The notes: generated by a model not told the origin, from the sequence alone. A DNA stretch of 64,000 bases from Portulaca oleracea (GCA_029582165.1 CM055874.1:43593883-43657882); one strand, 5' to 3'. Positions 24,759-35,020 are shown, counted from the first letter of the stretch. Translations and numbers: made by a program.

Positions 24759-26231
24759 TTGATTCTTTCTCTTCTTCACGATACTCTCAAATTTTTCAAA
24801 TCTTTTAACCCCCCACCTTCCCAAGTCACATCTCTTAAATACTCTCACCCGTCAAATCATCACCTTCCTCTTTCCAATGCCACTTTCCCTAGTTACTCCC
24901 TCCTTCCATTACTGACCTTCCTTCCCTATATTAAACCCCTTCACCCCTCACCTTTACCCCACCACAACCATCACAATCCATCTGATCCACACGCCCCATT
25001 CTCTCTCCAGTCTCTTCTTTCTCACATCTTTGCCATGAAGAAAAGACCCGCCCAGAAGTCCACTGCTCCCTCCCCTTCTGCAGGTGTAGCCAAAAGACTA
25101 CGCTCTCGCAAACCATCTCCCACCCCTCCTAACTCCCCACATTCACACTCCTCCTCCTCCGCCGCACTTGCTATTGTTTCCCAACCACCCATCGCGCCCA
25201 CACTATCTCTCGAGCAACGTATGGAACAACTGGCAACTCGTCAAATTCTGTGCTGTGAGAACTTCGACATCAAATCTCTTCTCCCAGTCTTCCCCTCCTT
25301 CTCCACACTTGAAGCCATGGGATGCTCCACTTTCTTCGATTGCGATCCGGTAATTTATCCCTCCCTCATTCTCAAATTCTATGCAAACCTGGTCCCAGAC
25401 TCTAAACGCCCCTCTTTCAAAACTAGTGTTGCTGGAATCGAAATCTCTCTCAACCCTTCCCAAATTGAACGCATCCTCAAACTTAACCCAAATCCTACAA
25501 AATCACCCTTGTCCCTTTCCTCTGACCCAAAACAAGAACTTCGTCATCACTTTGGCTGACCCTCCGAACAGAAAAACTCCCAGTATAAAGGCCTGAAATC
25601 TGAAGCCCGATTCTTATACTATATCCTTGTCCGTACCATTCTTCCAAGAGGTACAAACAAGGAAACCGTGAACGAAGCCTGCGCCTCCTTTCTTCTAAAT
25701 GTCCTTCGTGACAAACATCCTGATATAGGAGAAATCGTGATTCGCCACATCATCAAGGCTGCAGCCTCACCCTCTGGCCCATTGCCCTACGACAACTTGC
25801 TCACCAAAATATTCCGCCATTGCAATGTTCCTCTGAACCCAGCCGAGCAGTCCTCCTTCAATTTGCCCACCATTAGTGCTTCCCAACTCCATACTCTGGG
25901 CTACCAGTAGCAACCAGATGGCTCCTGGCTTCACCTCGATGAGGTCAAGGCCGTTGAAGCCTCCAACTCTGCTGCTGCTATGAAGGATGCCACAAACACC
26001 CTGCAGGTTCAACTCTCAGGCATTGTGTCCGCCGTTGAGGCCCTTCAACAGGAGATTCAGGCTCTTCGCCAAGAGGTTAAGGCCTTCCGAGAGGCAAGAA
26101 CTGCGCTGGTCGCGACAGTCTCCACTCAATTGCCTCCTGGTCTACCAGAAACCCAAGCTGTACCACGGTCACCAAAATCACCCTCTCCTCCAACTGTCGT
26201 CGCCTCTCTCTCTACTGATCCACAATCCTAA
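24759..26231 (+). pseudogene. Extra 3' reading frame of the Sirevirus (envelope-like position)
   Basis: One 491-codon frame lies between RNase H and the 3' LTR, in the place of the so-called env-like gene of Sireviruses. It is interrupted by an in-frame TGA at 25557-25559 and a TAG at 25908-25910; otherwise the frame stays open. Features in order: a Ser/Pro/His-rich N-terminus with a modest hydrophobic patch; a basic MKKRPAQKS...KRLRSRKPS region that could be a nuclear signal; a globular middle (FDIKSLLPVF... to ...IERILKLNPN) resembling the 'putative plant transposon protein' domain often found in this position; a helical, coiled-coil-like segment near the C-terminus (LQQEIQALRQEVKAFREA); and a Pro/Ser-rich end. 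I see no clear signal peptide or strong membrane anchor, so an envelope role is not supported by the sequence. Confidence 0.75.
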
Positions 26232-26305
26232 ACACTCGTTTTTTTTTGTTTCTTTTTTTGCCTTGCATGCCAAACATTCCTCATGTTTCCTTTTTGCTTG
26301 AAAGT

Positions 26306-26484
26306 CAAAAAGGGGGAGACGATCCATGCGTAGTATGGTAGTATGTTTCTTTTGGGTCTGTAAGACATTTAAAACAAAACTGCCTTTTGCTAAGCACTAT
26401 ATGAATGTTTCTACTATGTGATTTTATCCAGTATGCATACTATGCCTGTATATAGTTTTTGCCTTTCACTCAAAAAGGGGGAGA
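26306..26484 (+). other. Duplicate polypurine tracts before the 3' LTR
   Basis: CAAAAAGGGGGAGA occurs identically at 26306-26319 and 26471-26484. The second is two bases from the 3' LTR and is the likely primer for plus-strand synthesis. Confidence 0.85.
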
Positions 26485-26485
26485 T

Positions 26486-27270
26486 TGTAGAACCCCTCTT
26501 GAGTACAGGGAAAAGGACATTCACTTGTTGTGCCCCAAGGCCATTCATGCCAAACCTCCTAAAGGACATTTACACAACACGAGAAGTTTTTGAGGTGAAA
26601 GACAAACAGAAACCAGAAACCAAATCAGGAAATAATCGTGAAGGTTTTTGGAAGAAATTCAAAAAAGGATCCGCTGGAAAAGGAAGGAAAATCTCGAAGC
26701 AGCCAGAAAGGAAATCAAAGCAGAAAAACAATCCTCTCCTCAACGGATACAAGACGAAGAGAAGCAGCATAAATAGACACAATTCAAGACAGAAGAAACC
26801 AACGATTCCACGGAAGAAATCGGGTGTTCAAAATAGAAATAGAGTTTTCTGTTTTGGTGTTCTTGTGAGATCTGGTGTTGCGAGAAGTGTGAGTGAAATC
26901 AATCCTTCACGGATCTAGGATTGATTGTTGCTTGTGTAGTCGATTTCTAGACGGAATTAGAGTCGACTGAATTTTGGTACCAAAGATTGAATTTGGTGTG
27001 TGTTGTTTTCAAAAAATAAGAAGCGTCCTTATAAGGCGCTTGGTTCATTGTAAAACCTAAGGACATTCATCCTAGGTTCATCACGATCTGTTCGCAATAA
27101 AGGAAGTTATTCAATTCATATATTTTAATCCTTTATCTATTTTGTCTCTACTTTCTGTTAAGGAAATTCCAGTTGATTGCAACTGAGAACCTAACGTCCT
27201 TCATTGAGTTGTGAATTGTGCAGAAAATTTGGTAACCCTATTCACCCCCCCCCCCTCTAGGGTTATTTCA
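26486..27270 (+). repeat. 3' LTR of the Sirevirus
   Basis: A 785-base repeat of 15579-16365, starting TGTAGAACCCC and ending GGTTATTTCA. It is followed directly by the target duplication CTTCT. Confidence 0.95.
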
Positions 27271-28450
27271 CTTCTTCTTCATAACTTCCCCCTCATCCCC
27301 TATGCCAAGGACTCTTCCCCAACTAGTGAAATTTTTCTCAAACCAATACGCCTCCTTAGACATAATCGGAGGGTGTAGTTGTCCGTCTTTGCCCTCCTTG
27401 GCAAGCTGCTCCCTATTTTAATTTATTTTTTATAGTCACTCCATTTTTTCCTGCCAAAAATGAAACAAGAGTAATTAGAATTAGCGAATTAAAGTTAATG
27501 TTCGTAAAACATCACTTCTTAAATATTTGTGATTGACAAAGATACTAACCCCAAGCTCCTGGAATCTCGAGTCCACCCATTGGGTGTCGTCTTTCTTTGT
27601 ATGGGTAGCTTTAAATTTATCGAAGATGGCCGGGTCACACTCCCATTTATTCTTCTATAAGATCATATGCAAATGTTTAATTGTCCGGGTATATACACTA
27701 GAAAGAACATTAATATATGTGAAGTTGTATAACAAATTCAAATTATTACCAATTTTTCTCGGACAACACTTAATGGAACTGGACCCATGAAGTGTCAAGG
27801 AGGGCCCTTGTCACTGTTCTTCTTCCTCGCCTTGCTCATATTCCCATATTTTTCGGCATATTTTGGGTCTTCCCACCGTTCGATGAATTTTTTTTCCAAA
27901 TTTCATCGTCAATGATCTAATATGGCTTGCCTTTTCCCAATTTCCAACGCTTCTTAGCTTTACCGACTGCGTCGTGGAATTCTTTTCGAGTTCGGCGGAC
28001 CCACCAATCTCTGATCTCCTCTTCATGTTGGTCCTCCCACCAGTACTTTTTCTATGTTGAAACCATACAAACAAGTCAAATTTCCCTCAAATTGAAACCA
28101 TATATCGAAACCATGTAAAGTTTTAAAATCTATGGCAGAGTTTCCCCTGTAAAAGGATAATTTTCCCTCAAATTACATACATAAATGTCAACGGCCACAC
28201 GCCGGAGGACCATATACAAACATAAATCCAGCTATTCATATTAATAAATCTCAACGACCACATGCTGGAGAACCATATATAAACATACATCCAACAATTT
28301 ATATTAACAAATCTCAACGGCCACACGCCGGAGAACCATATATAAATATACTCAACATAGAAAGAAGCCATACATATACAAAATCAAATAAACAAATCAT
28401 TTAAGGGATTTACCTTGAACTCGTCATAGAACATGTCACGAGTTTTCTTG
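27271..28450 (-). pseudogene. CACTA transposase (Ptta/En/Spm type), upstream exons
   Basis: Minus-strand exons of a plant Transposase_24-like protein. Recognisable pieces: ISGIKEIVKQHYEEF and KKTRDMFYDEFK ending at GTAAATCC, a splice donor (about 28430-28500); a Lys/Arg-rich segment at 27830-28070 of the 'RRTRKEFHDAVGKAKKRWK' type read across frames; KATHTKKDDTQWVDSRFQEL near 27555-27620, followed by GTTAGTATC as a donor; and AKEGKDGQLHPPIMSKEA near 27320-27400. Stops and frame changes show decay. The exon reaching 27271 continues at 15578 on the other side of the Sirevirus, so that insertion struck a coding exon. Confidence 0.65.
28185..28350. repeat. Tandem repeat of about 67-base units
   Basis: Three copies of a unit containing CAACGGCCACACGCCGGAGAACCATATA(T/C)AAA (near 28189, 28253 and 28316) lie in what would be an intron of the CACTA transposase. 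Unit divergence is about 10 per cent by eye. Confidence 0.75.
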
Positions 28451-28599
28451 GGTATATTCTTCCACTATGCTAAAATTCCTCATAGTGTTGCTTGACTATT
28501 TCCTTAATACCGCTGATTACGTATGACTCGTAAGGCCATACACTTAAACAGTAATCAATAAAAGGCCTGTTTGTGGCCATACATATACAAAATAAATTA

Positions 28600-28930
28600 C
28601 AATTTTGCTATCTTATGAGCAAGTTGGGCGTTTCAAACTTGAACGATCCAACTTGAGGGGGAATGCTAGCAGTATATTGTATATATGATTCTACTTGTAT
28701 AGGAAAGCAATATTCTTCTTTCCATTTCTTTAGAATAGAGATCCCAAGAATATTTCCTTTTTCCATATATTTCTTAATTACCTAATTGTAATATATCTTT
28801 GTAATCCTTCTTTTCCTATATGATAAAACTTTTCAGCTAGGGAGAGGGCTAAGAAAAACATTCTTTCCTATTCTCTGTCAAATCCTTTAAACTATTATCA
28901 AACACATATTGCTACAAATATAGAGATTAG
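28600..28930 (+). mobile_element. Copia 3'-end remnant with partial LTR
   Basis: AGCAAGTTGGGCGTTTCAAA, then CTTGAGGGGGAATGCTAGCA, is the classic end of a plant Copia pol followed by its polypurine tract (about 28653-28664). The sequence after it looks like the start of an LTR. Nothing of the element remains upstream, and no second LTR is present. Confidence 0.6.
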
Positions 28931-29320
28931 CTACTTCAAAAAATAATATATATTTCTTGAACCAAATATCAATATAAAAAGATGTGTCGTTATGCTTGAA
29001 TAAATTGTCAAGTTTTATGTTTCAGAACACTTCATACATGTGGCGAAGTGTCCCACGACGAACCAACCCGAAGTTTGAATTTTTCTACCTTTAGCTTTAG
29101 GCGATTATGTCACTTTTACAATCAAATCAAGTTTTTTAATAAAAAATATATATATGTTCGTAGGCACCCTATTTTGGGGCGTAATTGTTAATACATTTTA
29201 AAAGATGTCGTATGTAATATTGCAATAACATTGAGTGCACGCATTTTTCATTGATAAAATAAAGGAGAGTTTAAAAAGGACGTTATTAATAAAACTTTGC
29301 ATGGATTATATTCCTGTGTT

Positions 29321-29328
29321 TATAAATA
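29321..29328 (+). promoter_or_regulatory. TATA box of PR-1b
   Basis: TATAAATA lies 61 bases upstream of the preferred PR-1b start codon at 29389. The in-frame ATG at 29335 is only seven bases from the TATA box and so is unlikely to be within the mRNA, which supports the later start. Confidence 0.65.
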
Positions 29329-29388
29329 CCATGCATGGCTAGATCTTCAATCTTCACCAATCAGATGTGCCATTTTAGAAGTTCAAAA

Positions 29389-29883
29389 ATGAGTTCCATG
29401 AGGACTTTTACAGCTAGTCTATGCATAATTGCCATAACCCTAGTCGCTCTACTCCAAGCAAGTCATGCTCAAAACTCCCCGCAAGACTACATCGATGCCC
29501 ACAACGCTGCTAGGGCTGCGGTGAGTGTTGGTAAGATCAGGTGGGATTCCAACGTCGCAAACTATGCCAAAGACTATGCCAACAAGAGGAAGGGGGATTG
29601 CAATCTGCAACACTCCGGGGGACGGTATGGGGAGAATCTCGCCAAGGGGAGCGGCAGTTTCACCGGTGTCAACGCAGTGCAACTGTGGGTGAAAGAGAAG
29701 GCTGATTATAATTACAACTCCAATTCTTGTGCTCCTAACAAGGTGTGTGGACATTACACTCAGGTGGTGTGGCGTAACTCCACTCGACTTGGTTGTGCTA
29801 GGGTTCGCTGTGATAATAATTGGTTTTTTGTTATTTGTAGCTATGATCCTCCGGGAAATATTATAGGCAGAAAACCTTACTGA
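29389..29883 (+). CDS. PR-1b: pathogenesis-related protein 1 (basic, CAP family)
   Basis: An intronless gene for a 164-residue secreted CAP protein. The frame is open from an ATG at 29335, but that ATG is too near the TATA box and its 18 extra residues would bury the signal peptide. The ATG at 29389 (MSSMRTFTAS) gives a standard signal ending SHA before QNSPQDY. The CAP domain has [13 protein letters not shown], six cysteines and a tail PPGNIIGRKPY. The mature protein has about 18 Lys/Arg against about 10 Asp/Glu, so it is basic, unlike the other four. The residue before the CAPE tail is in CSYD rather than CNYD. Basic PR-1 isoforms are known, often vacuolar or root-expressed, but there is no C-terminal extension here, so the apoplast is likely. 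Confidence 0.93.
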   Translation: MSSMRTFTASLCIIAITLVALLQASHAQNSPQDYIDAHNAARAAVSVGKIRWDSNVANYAKDYANKRKGDCNLQHSGGRYGENLAKGSGSFTGVNAVQLWVKEKADYNYNSNSCAPNKVCGHYTQVVWRNSTRLGCARVRCDNNWFFVICSYDPPGNIIGRKPY

Positions 29884-29892
29884 ATTGCAATG

Positions 29893-29998
<106 letters not shown>

Positions 29999-30516
29999 TT
30001 GCTACTCCTGATGAAGCAAGGAAAATAAATATTTGCTGTAAAATAAAGTTTGAGTTACCCACTCTACGTGCGGGCAATGCTTGCTGATAAGCATGAATAA
30101 AACTATCAAGAAAATTCTTGTTTTCGACCTTCTCGTATCTCTTGGGGTATAGCAGATTAATTCTTTCGTCCAAACTTGTAGGCCGATCATATTAGTATTT
30201 GGTATTTCAGTTATAAAATAAAACTACATAGTACATATAACAAAAATGGAAGAACATATATCAATTAAATACAAGGGAATCACGGATATATAATATATTG
30301 TATACAAATTAAATACTAATTAAAATTAAATTCAAATGGTGTAAAAATTGTTCACAAACGGTTTAAAATTGATGTAAAATAAATAGGAGCTGAATCACAT
30401 ATTAGTCAAAACAATTGTGATTTGTGAGTATAGCTGTATGCGATCCCTATATGTTTTTGCTTTTGGCATAAGGATAGCTAAAGTAATTCAGTTGTGAGTA
30501 TGCAGTAACTACATCT

Positions 30517-31190
30517 AGAGGCAAATTCAAGAACTAAAATTAGAGGGGTTAATATTTGAAGACAAGTAATTGAAAATTTTACACCTAATTAGTAAAAATT
30601 AAAAAATAAATATTAAAAAGTAAATACAAGCAAATCATACGTATCATAAGATATATAATATATTGTATAGATAATATACACAATTTTTTTCTTTAATTTT
30701 TGCATTTTAACTTAAATAATAAATAAAAGTTGTTATTAACTTATTTAAGATGATTCAATAGTTACACCTAACTAACCCAAATTCAAGTAATTGTTATCAC
30801 ATTCAAATATGATCAAATATTCTAAATATTTGAACTATATAAGCATAAAATTTTATTCATAGGCACAAAAGTCAAGAACAGTAACCACAAATCAACATAA
30901 ACACAACTAATGACCGACAAATGCAATACAAGTCGACTAGATATTGATTCAAACAATCAAATTAATCTAAATTAATTAAAGACTCAAGACAAACACACAA
31001 TCCACCAACTCTGGTAGGGTTTGCCTCAAGATATCCCCTTGTAGACATGCACAAAGGGCTTGATCCTCACCTTCAGGTCCTCAATCTTCTTAGAATCTAA
31101 GAGTGCCTTGTTCGCCCCACCAAACTTGTTCCTAGACGAGTAGTCCCGGTGGTGGGAGCCTGAAATGATGAACGGGCCCATGAACCCATC
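30517..31190. repeat. Long direct repeat, copy 1
   Basis: About 670 bases that recur at 32539-33205 in the same orientation with roughly 93-95 per cent identity by eye. Both copies run from an AGAGGC(A/G)AATT(C/A)AAGAACT start through AT-rich sequence into the SNF2-like coding fragment. This indicates a segmental tandem duplication of the pseudogene region. Confidence 0.85.
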
Positions 31191-32538
31191 CCTTGCAAGG
31201 GCGATCACGTTGTATATAAGGATGACAATGGGGCGAGGAATCCCCGAACCCGCTGCGGCCCCGTCCCGCTCTAGGGAAAAATCCCCACCCCCATTGGGGA
31301 TGGGGATGGGGACGGGGGACGGGGACGATTATTCAAAATCCGCTCGGGGACAGGGCGGGGATGGGGACAAAATTTCCCCATCCTCGTCCCTATTTTCCCC
31401 GCCGAGGAAAATTCCCCGTCCCCATCCCCGAATCTCAGTCCCCGAAAATTTTAAAGTCACCAAATAACCTTTATTCTAATTCAATATATATATATTAATA
31501 GCAAGGATAAAGTAGTAATTTTTGAATTTTAAGTACGTTGTATTATTACTTGATGTATTATTGTTTGATTTTGATGTATTATTACTTGAGCAACTTAAAT
31601 ACGTTGTATTTTGAATATGTTAAAAGTTGGGTCCAATTAAAAATAGGGTCCGATTAAAATTTAGTTAGATTTTAGATAGCTTTAAAAAATCCCCGTTGGG
31701 GATGGGGAATCCGCGGGGATGGGATTGTGGCAAGAATCATTCCCCGAAGCGGGGATGGGGACGGGGATGGGTATGAGTTTTTGGAGCGGGGATATACTCC
31801 CCCGTCCCCAATCCGCCCCGTTGCCATCCCTAGTTGTATAGCTCTTGGAAGTTGTTCTGAAAGGGGGTACCCGAGAGGATGATCTTCTTCCTAGTGGCCA
31901 CACTAAACAAGGCCTTCCAAATCTGATTGATCTTATTTCTAGGAGTATGGCCCTCGTCGAGAACCATGATCCCCGACTTCGTGAGGAGGTGCTCCCGGAG
32001 CCTATGGTCCCGGTCATCTTCTCAAAAAGGTTGTAGCTAAGCCCGAAAACGCCCCTCTTCTTCTTCCACGAGCACAACTTGGCCTATAGTAGACTTTTGC
32101 TATCCTTGACACTCCTCAACCCTCCAGGGAGCCCACCAAGGCCATCAGGGTGGGCCCCAGGGAGGACGTCGGTGGTGTTGTTGAGGTTGATGAAGGCAAG
32201 GTCGGTCTTCCAACTTTTAAACTCCTCCTCCCATATGGGGAGCACGCACTTGGGGGTAATGATCACAGGGTGGGAGTTGGGGTATTGTTTCATGTAGGAG
32301 TGAAAGAAGACGCTCGCCAAACGAGTCTTCCCCATCCCAAGAGCCTGGCATATGATTCACCCACCTAGACCGTCCTTGGTTGGCTTCCCTAGCTCGTCAA
32401 TTCGGGTCCCACAGCTGCATTTTAACATATGAACTCAAAACCCTCGCGTTGGTGGGGGTATAGAGATGACCTAGCCCAAGGGATCAGATCCCACACCGTA
32501 CCCTTGATGTTGTCCTTGGAGGAGGAGGGTTTGTATCC
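31020..32538 (-). pseudogene. SNF2 helicase fragment, CLASSY/DRD1-like, broken
   Basis: Read on the minus strand, the segment shows a conserved SNF2 ATPase start in order: TVWDLIP and YPHQREGFEFI (near 32400-32510); an ATP-site remnant GMGKTRLASVFFHSYMKQYP with PVIITPKCVLPIWEEEF (32200-32340); the DEAH-like VLDEGH with motif III-like ILSGTPFQNNF (about 31850-31990); and ALARDGFMG... to VYKG (31026-31208). These spacings and words fit the plant CLASSY (CLSY) remodellers, which guide Pol IV in RNA-directed DNA methylation. It is dead: a TAG near 32095, frame changes, a 616-base hAT MITE at 31217-31832, and no C-terminal helicase half or N-terminus. The C-terminal piece is duplicated at about 33050-33205. 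Confidence 0.75.
31217..31832. mobile_element. hAT-type MITE (GGGGAT-rich) inside the SNF2 pseudogene
   Basis: A 616-base element with inverted ends TAAGGATGACAATGGGGCG and CGCCCCGTTGCCATCCCTA and a perfect 8-base duplication GTTGTATA (31209-31216, 31833-31840). The flanks are dense in GGGGATGGGG/CCCCATCCCC words. It is absent from the second copy of the duplicated segment, although that copy ends before the insertion site. Confidence 0.9.
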
Positions 32539-33205
32539 AGAGGCGAATTAAAGAACTAAAATTAGAGGGGTCAATATTTAAAGACAAGTAATTGAAAATT
32601 TTACACCTCATTAGTAAAAATTAAAAATTAAATAATAAAAAGTAAATACAAGCAAATCGTAAGTATCATATGATATATAATATATTGTATACATAATGTA
32701 CACAATTTTTTCTTTAATTTTTGCATTTTAGCATAATTAATAAATAAAAATTGCTATCAACTTATTTAGGATAATTCAATAGTTACACCTAGCTAACCTA
32801 AATTCAAGTAATTGTTATCACATTCACATATGATCAAATATTCCAAATATTTGAACTATATAAGCATAAAATATTATTTATAAGCACAAAAGTCAAGAAC
32901 AATAACCACAAATCAATACAAACACAAGTAATAACCAACAAATGCGAGCAATAGCAATCGACTAGATATTGAGTCAAACAATCAAATTAATCTAAATTAA
33001 TTAAAGACTCAAGACAAGCACACAATCCACCAACTCTAGTAAGGTTTGCCTCAAGATATCCCCTTGATGCACAAATGACTTATCCTCACCTTCAGGTCCT
33101 CAATCTTCTTAGAATCCAAGAGTGCCTTGTTCGTCCCACCGAACTTGTTCCTAGACGAGTAGTCCCGTGGTGGGAGTCTGAAATGAGGAAAACGGGCCCA
33201 CGAAC
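32539..33205. repeat. Long direct repeat, copy 2
   Basis: The partner of 30517-31190. Its right end (about 33050-33205) repeats the terminal coding piece of the SNF2-like pseudogene on the minus strand. Confidence 0.85.
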
Positions 33206-33449
33206 CGGTCCTCAAGTAATATATTTAAAAAATTGTTAGTAGCATGCGCAGACAAATAACGATAGCAAATGTAGAAATTTTGATTAGAATTGTGGTCAGT
33301 GGCGTAAAAAAATAACGTTACGGACCTTATTGTCCAATTTTTAATTTATGGGCAGGGTAGAGATTCAAACGGCAAATATAATACCATTTTGACTGAAATA
33401 TTAAAGTGTGGTGTCAAGTATGTTTTCCAAGACTTTAAACCTTTCCACT

Positions 33450-33457
33450 CCACGTGG
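33450..33457. promoter_or_regulatory. G-box-like CCACGTGG upstream of PR-1c
   Basis: A perfect palindromic CCACGTGG core about 960 bases before PR-1c. Plant bZIP or bHLH factors bind such sites. Relevance here is inferred from position only. Confidence 0.35.
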
Positions 33458-33716
33458 AGAAATTACGTTGGCCATCTGCTAGCTCCAAAATTTTTCCCTA
33501 GCCACCCAAGCCACCCAAGCCTATAGTTGAATTTTTCTACTACTAGCTTCATGTCATTCGCAATCAAAATTAATTTAAAAATCACTCTTGTAATAGTATT
33601 AATCACCTTATTTTAGGGCGTATCACGTAATGTACGTATATTTCCGGTGATTATTCATGTGATAATGTGATTACTTTGAGTGCGTGAATTTTCCAAGAGC
33701 ATGATAATATGACAGT

Positions 33717-33861
33717 TTTATGAGATATGTCCGATAGCACTCTCTTCATTTCCATTTTATATTATTTTATGAGATAATAATACGCTAATGTAGGTGGTAC
33801 TCTTTCCATTTTATATTATTTTATGAGATATGTCCGATAGCACTCTCTTCATTTCATATTA
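33717..33861. repeat. Direct repeat of about 58 bases
   Basis: TTTTATGAGATATGTCCGAT, continuing through AGCACTCTCTTCATTT, occurs at 33717 and again at about 33819. Between them lies a shared TTCCATTTTATATTATTTTA phrase. Confidence 0.75.
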
Positions 33862-34098
33862 AATACTAATTTTATCTAAAAATTTATAAATTATTATAAT
33901 TAGATTTCTCAATATATATATATTAATGTTCTATTATATGAAGTTAATATTATTAGGTTTGTTACAAAAAAAACTATCGTAAAAGTATAAATTATTGTAG
34001 TTTTTGATATCACATATTATAATATTCTCAATCAAAGAAGATCATTAAACACCGTGTAAGATTTATTAAATGAAACTTCATATGAAACAAATAGAGTA

Positions 34099-34299
34099 CT
34101 CCCTCTATTTTTATTTGAGTGTCTCCTAGGTAATTGTGTCAAACTTTTGACCGTTAATGTCTTAATTTCTATAATGATTCATCAAACAAAATTGATATAA
34201 TTAAATTCGTAATAAAAGATACTATTGAAAAAGTATGATATTTTATTTTTTTTTTATAAAAATATTATGTATGAAATTATTGATTAAAAACGGAGGGAG
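34099..34299. mobile_element. Stowaway-type MITE upstream of PR-1c
   Basis: The inverted ends CTCCCTCTATTTTTATTTGA and AAAAACGGAGGGAG match the Stowaway CTCCCTCCGT consensus. TA precedes the left end; the right TA is not preserved. It is about 200 bases long and ends about 120 bases before the PR-1c ATG, close to its TATA box. Confidence 0.7.
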
Positions 34300-34324
34300 C
34301 ATTGTTTATGCTAATTTTCTAGGC

Positions 34325-34342
34325 CTTGACTTCTCTATAAAA
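34325..34342 (+). promoter_or_regulatory. W-box and TATA box of PR-1c
   Basis: TTGACT (W-box core for WRKY factors) is followed within ten bases by TATAAAA at 34336-34342, some 80 bases before the ATG. A W-box fits a defence gene, but its use is inferred. Confidence 0.5.
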
Positions 34343-34420
34343 CCCCTTCTTTTCCCATGCACATATCTCACGAAGGAGTTAAGAATACCTCATCTCTTAG
34401 GGGTTCCAAAATACTGCTAA

Positions 34421-34924
34421 ATGAGAATGACTTGCATGAAAACCTTTTCAACGTTTACAATATGCTTTGTTCTTACAACCCTAGCTCTAATCCAAGGAAG
34501 CCATGCCCAAAACTCCCCACAAGACTATGTTGACGCCCACAACGTGGCCCGGAACGCAGTGGGTGTCGCAAACATAACGTGGGATGAGGAAGTGGCGGCC
34601 TATGCCGAGAACTACGCGAATAAGAGGAAGGGAGACTGTGCTTTGCAACACTCCAACGGGCCGTACGGGGAGAACATTGCCTGGGGGAGTGGTCAACTCA
34701 GTGGCACCGATGCAGTAAAACTCTGGGTAGATGAGAAGGCTGACTATGATTATGACACCAACACTTGCGCTGAAGGCAAGGTTTGTGGGCACTACACTCA
34801 GGTTGTATGGCGCAACTCCACTCAGCTTGGCTGTGCTAGGGTTGAATGTGATGATAACAAAGGGTTTTTTGTCACCTGTAACTACAATCCTCCTGGCAAT
34901 TTTATTGGCCAAAAACCATTTTAA
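34421..34924 (+). CDS. PR-1c: pathogenesis-related protein 1 (acidic, CAP family)
   Basis: An intronless gene for a 167-residue secreted CAP protein. The signal peptide is residues 1-29, ending SHA before [12 protein letters not shown]. The CAP domain includes [29 protein letters not shown] and six cysteines. The tail [11 protein letters not shown] matches the CAPE pattern but ends in Phe, and the preceding word is CNYN instead of CNYD. The mature protein is acidic. It lies 4.5 kb downstream of PR-1b in the same orientation. Their upstream regions share aligned blocks, so the two are probably a tandem duplicate. The duplicated SNF2-like pseudogene lies between them. The start codon is the first ATG after the TATA box. 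Confidence 0.95.
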   Translation: MRMTCMKTFSTFTICFVLTTLALIQGSHAQNSPQDYVDAHNVARNAVGVANITWDEEVAAYAENYANKRKGDCALQHSNGPYGENIAWGSGQLSGTDAVKLWVDEKADYDYDTNTCAEGKVCGHYTQVVWRNSTQLGCARVECDDNKGFFVTCNYNPPGNFIGQKPF

Positions 34925-34947
34925 ACTCTTACTTACCTGGATACTAA

Positions 34948-34948
<1 letters not shown>

Positions 34949-35017
<69 letters not shown>
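34949..35017. repeat. (TA)n microsatellite
   Basis: About 34 TA units starting 25 bases after the PR-1c stop codon, in the probable 3' untranslated region. Confidence 0.95.

Positions 35018-35020
<3 letters not shown>

Larger units (their letters stand above)
15579..27270 (+). mobile_element. Sirevirus-type Copia LTR retrotransposon (11.7 kb with a nested insert)
   Basis: A complete insertion bounded by two long terminal repeats (15579-16365 and 26486-27270) and the 5-base duplication CTTCT (15574-15578, 27271-27275). Next to the 5' LTR is the initiator-methionine tRNA primer site TGGTATCAGAGC (16368-16379). Before the 3' LTR is a polypurine tract. The order is gag, protease, integrase, reverse transcriptase, RNase H, then an extra reading frame and several polypurine tracts, which is the Sirevirus (SIRE/Maximus) layout. 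A 3.3 kb solo LTR (17910-21191) splits gag from pol. Without it and its duplicated CCAAG the element is about 8.4 kb. The two LTRs differ at roughly 15 positions by eye, mostly transitions, so insertion was fairly recent. It is not autonomous now: the nested insert, a frameshift near 21.3 kb and stops at 22144, 25557 and 25908 break it. Confidence 0.95.

Noticed and set aside
24759..25559. Calling the extra Sirevirus frame an envelope protein
   Set aside because: No clear signal peptide, cleavage site or strong transmembrane anchor is visible.
24759..26231. A host gene downstream of pol
   Set aside because: It lies between RNase H and the 3' LTR inside one target-duplication-bounded element, so it belongs to the retrotransposon.
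28185..28350. CRISPR-like array
   Set aside because: Units are contiguous tandem repeats without unique spacers, in a plant nuclear context.
29335..29388. Upstream ATG for PR-1b at 29335
   Set aside because: It is seven bases from the TATA box and would place 18 polar residues before the signal peptide.
34487..34912. 141-codon frame antisense to PR-1c, and similar antisense frames at PR-1a, b, d and e
   Set aside because: They mirror conserved PR-1 codons on the other strand and resemble no family.
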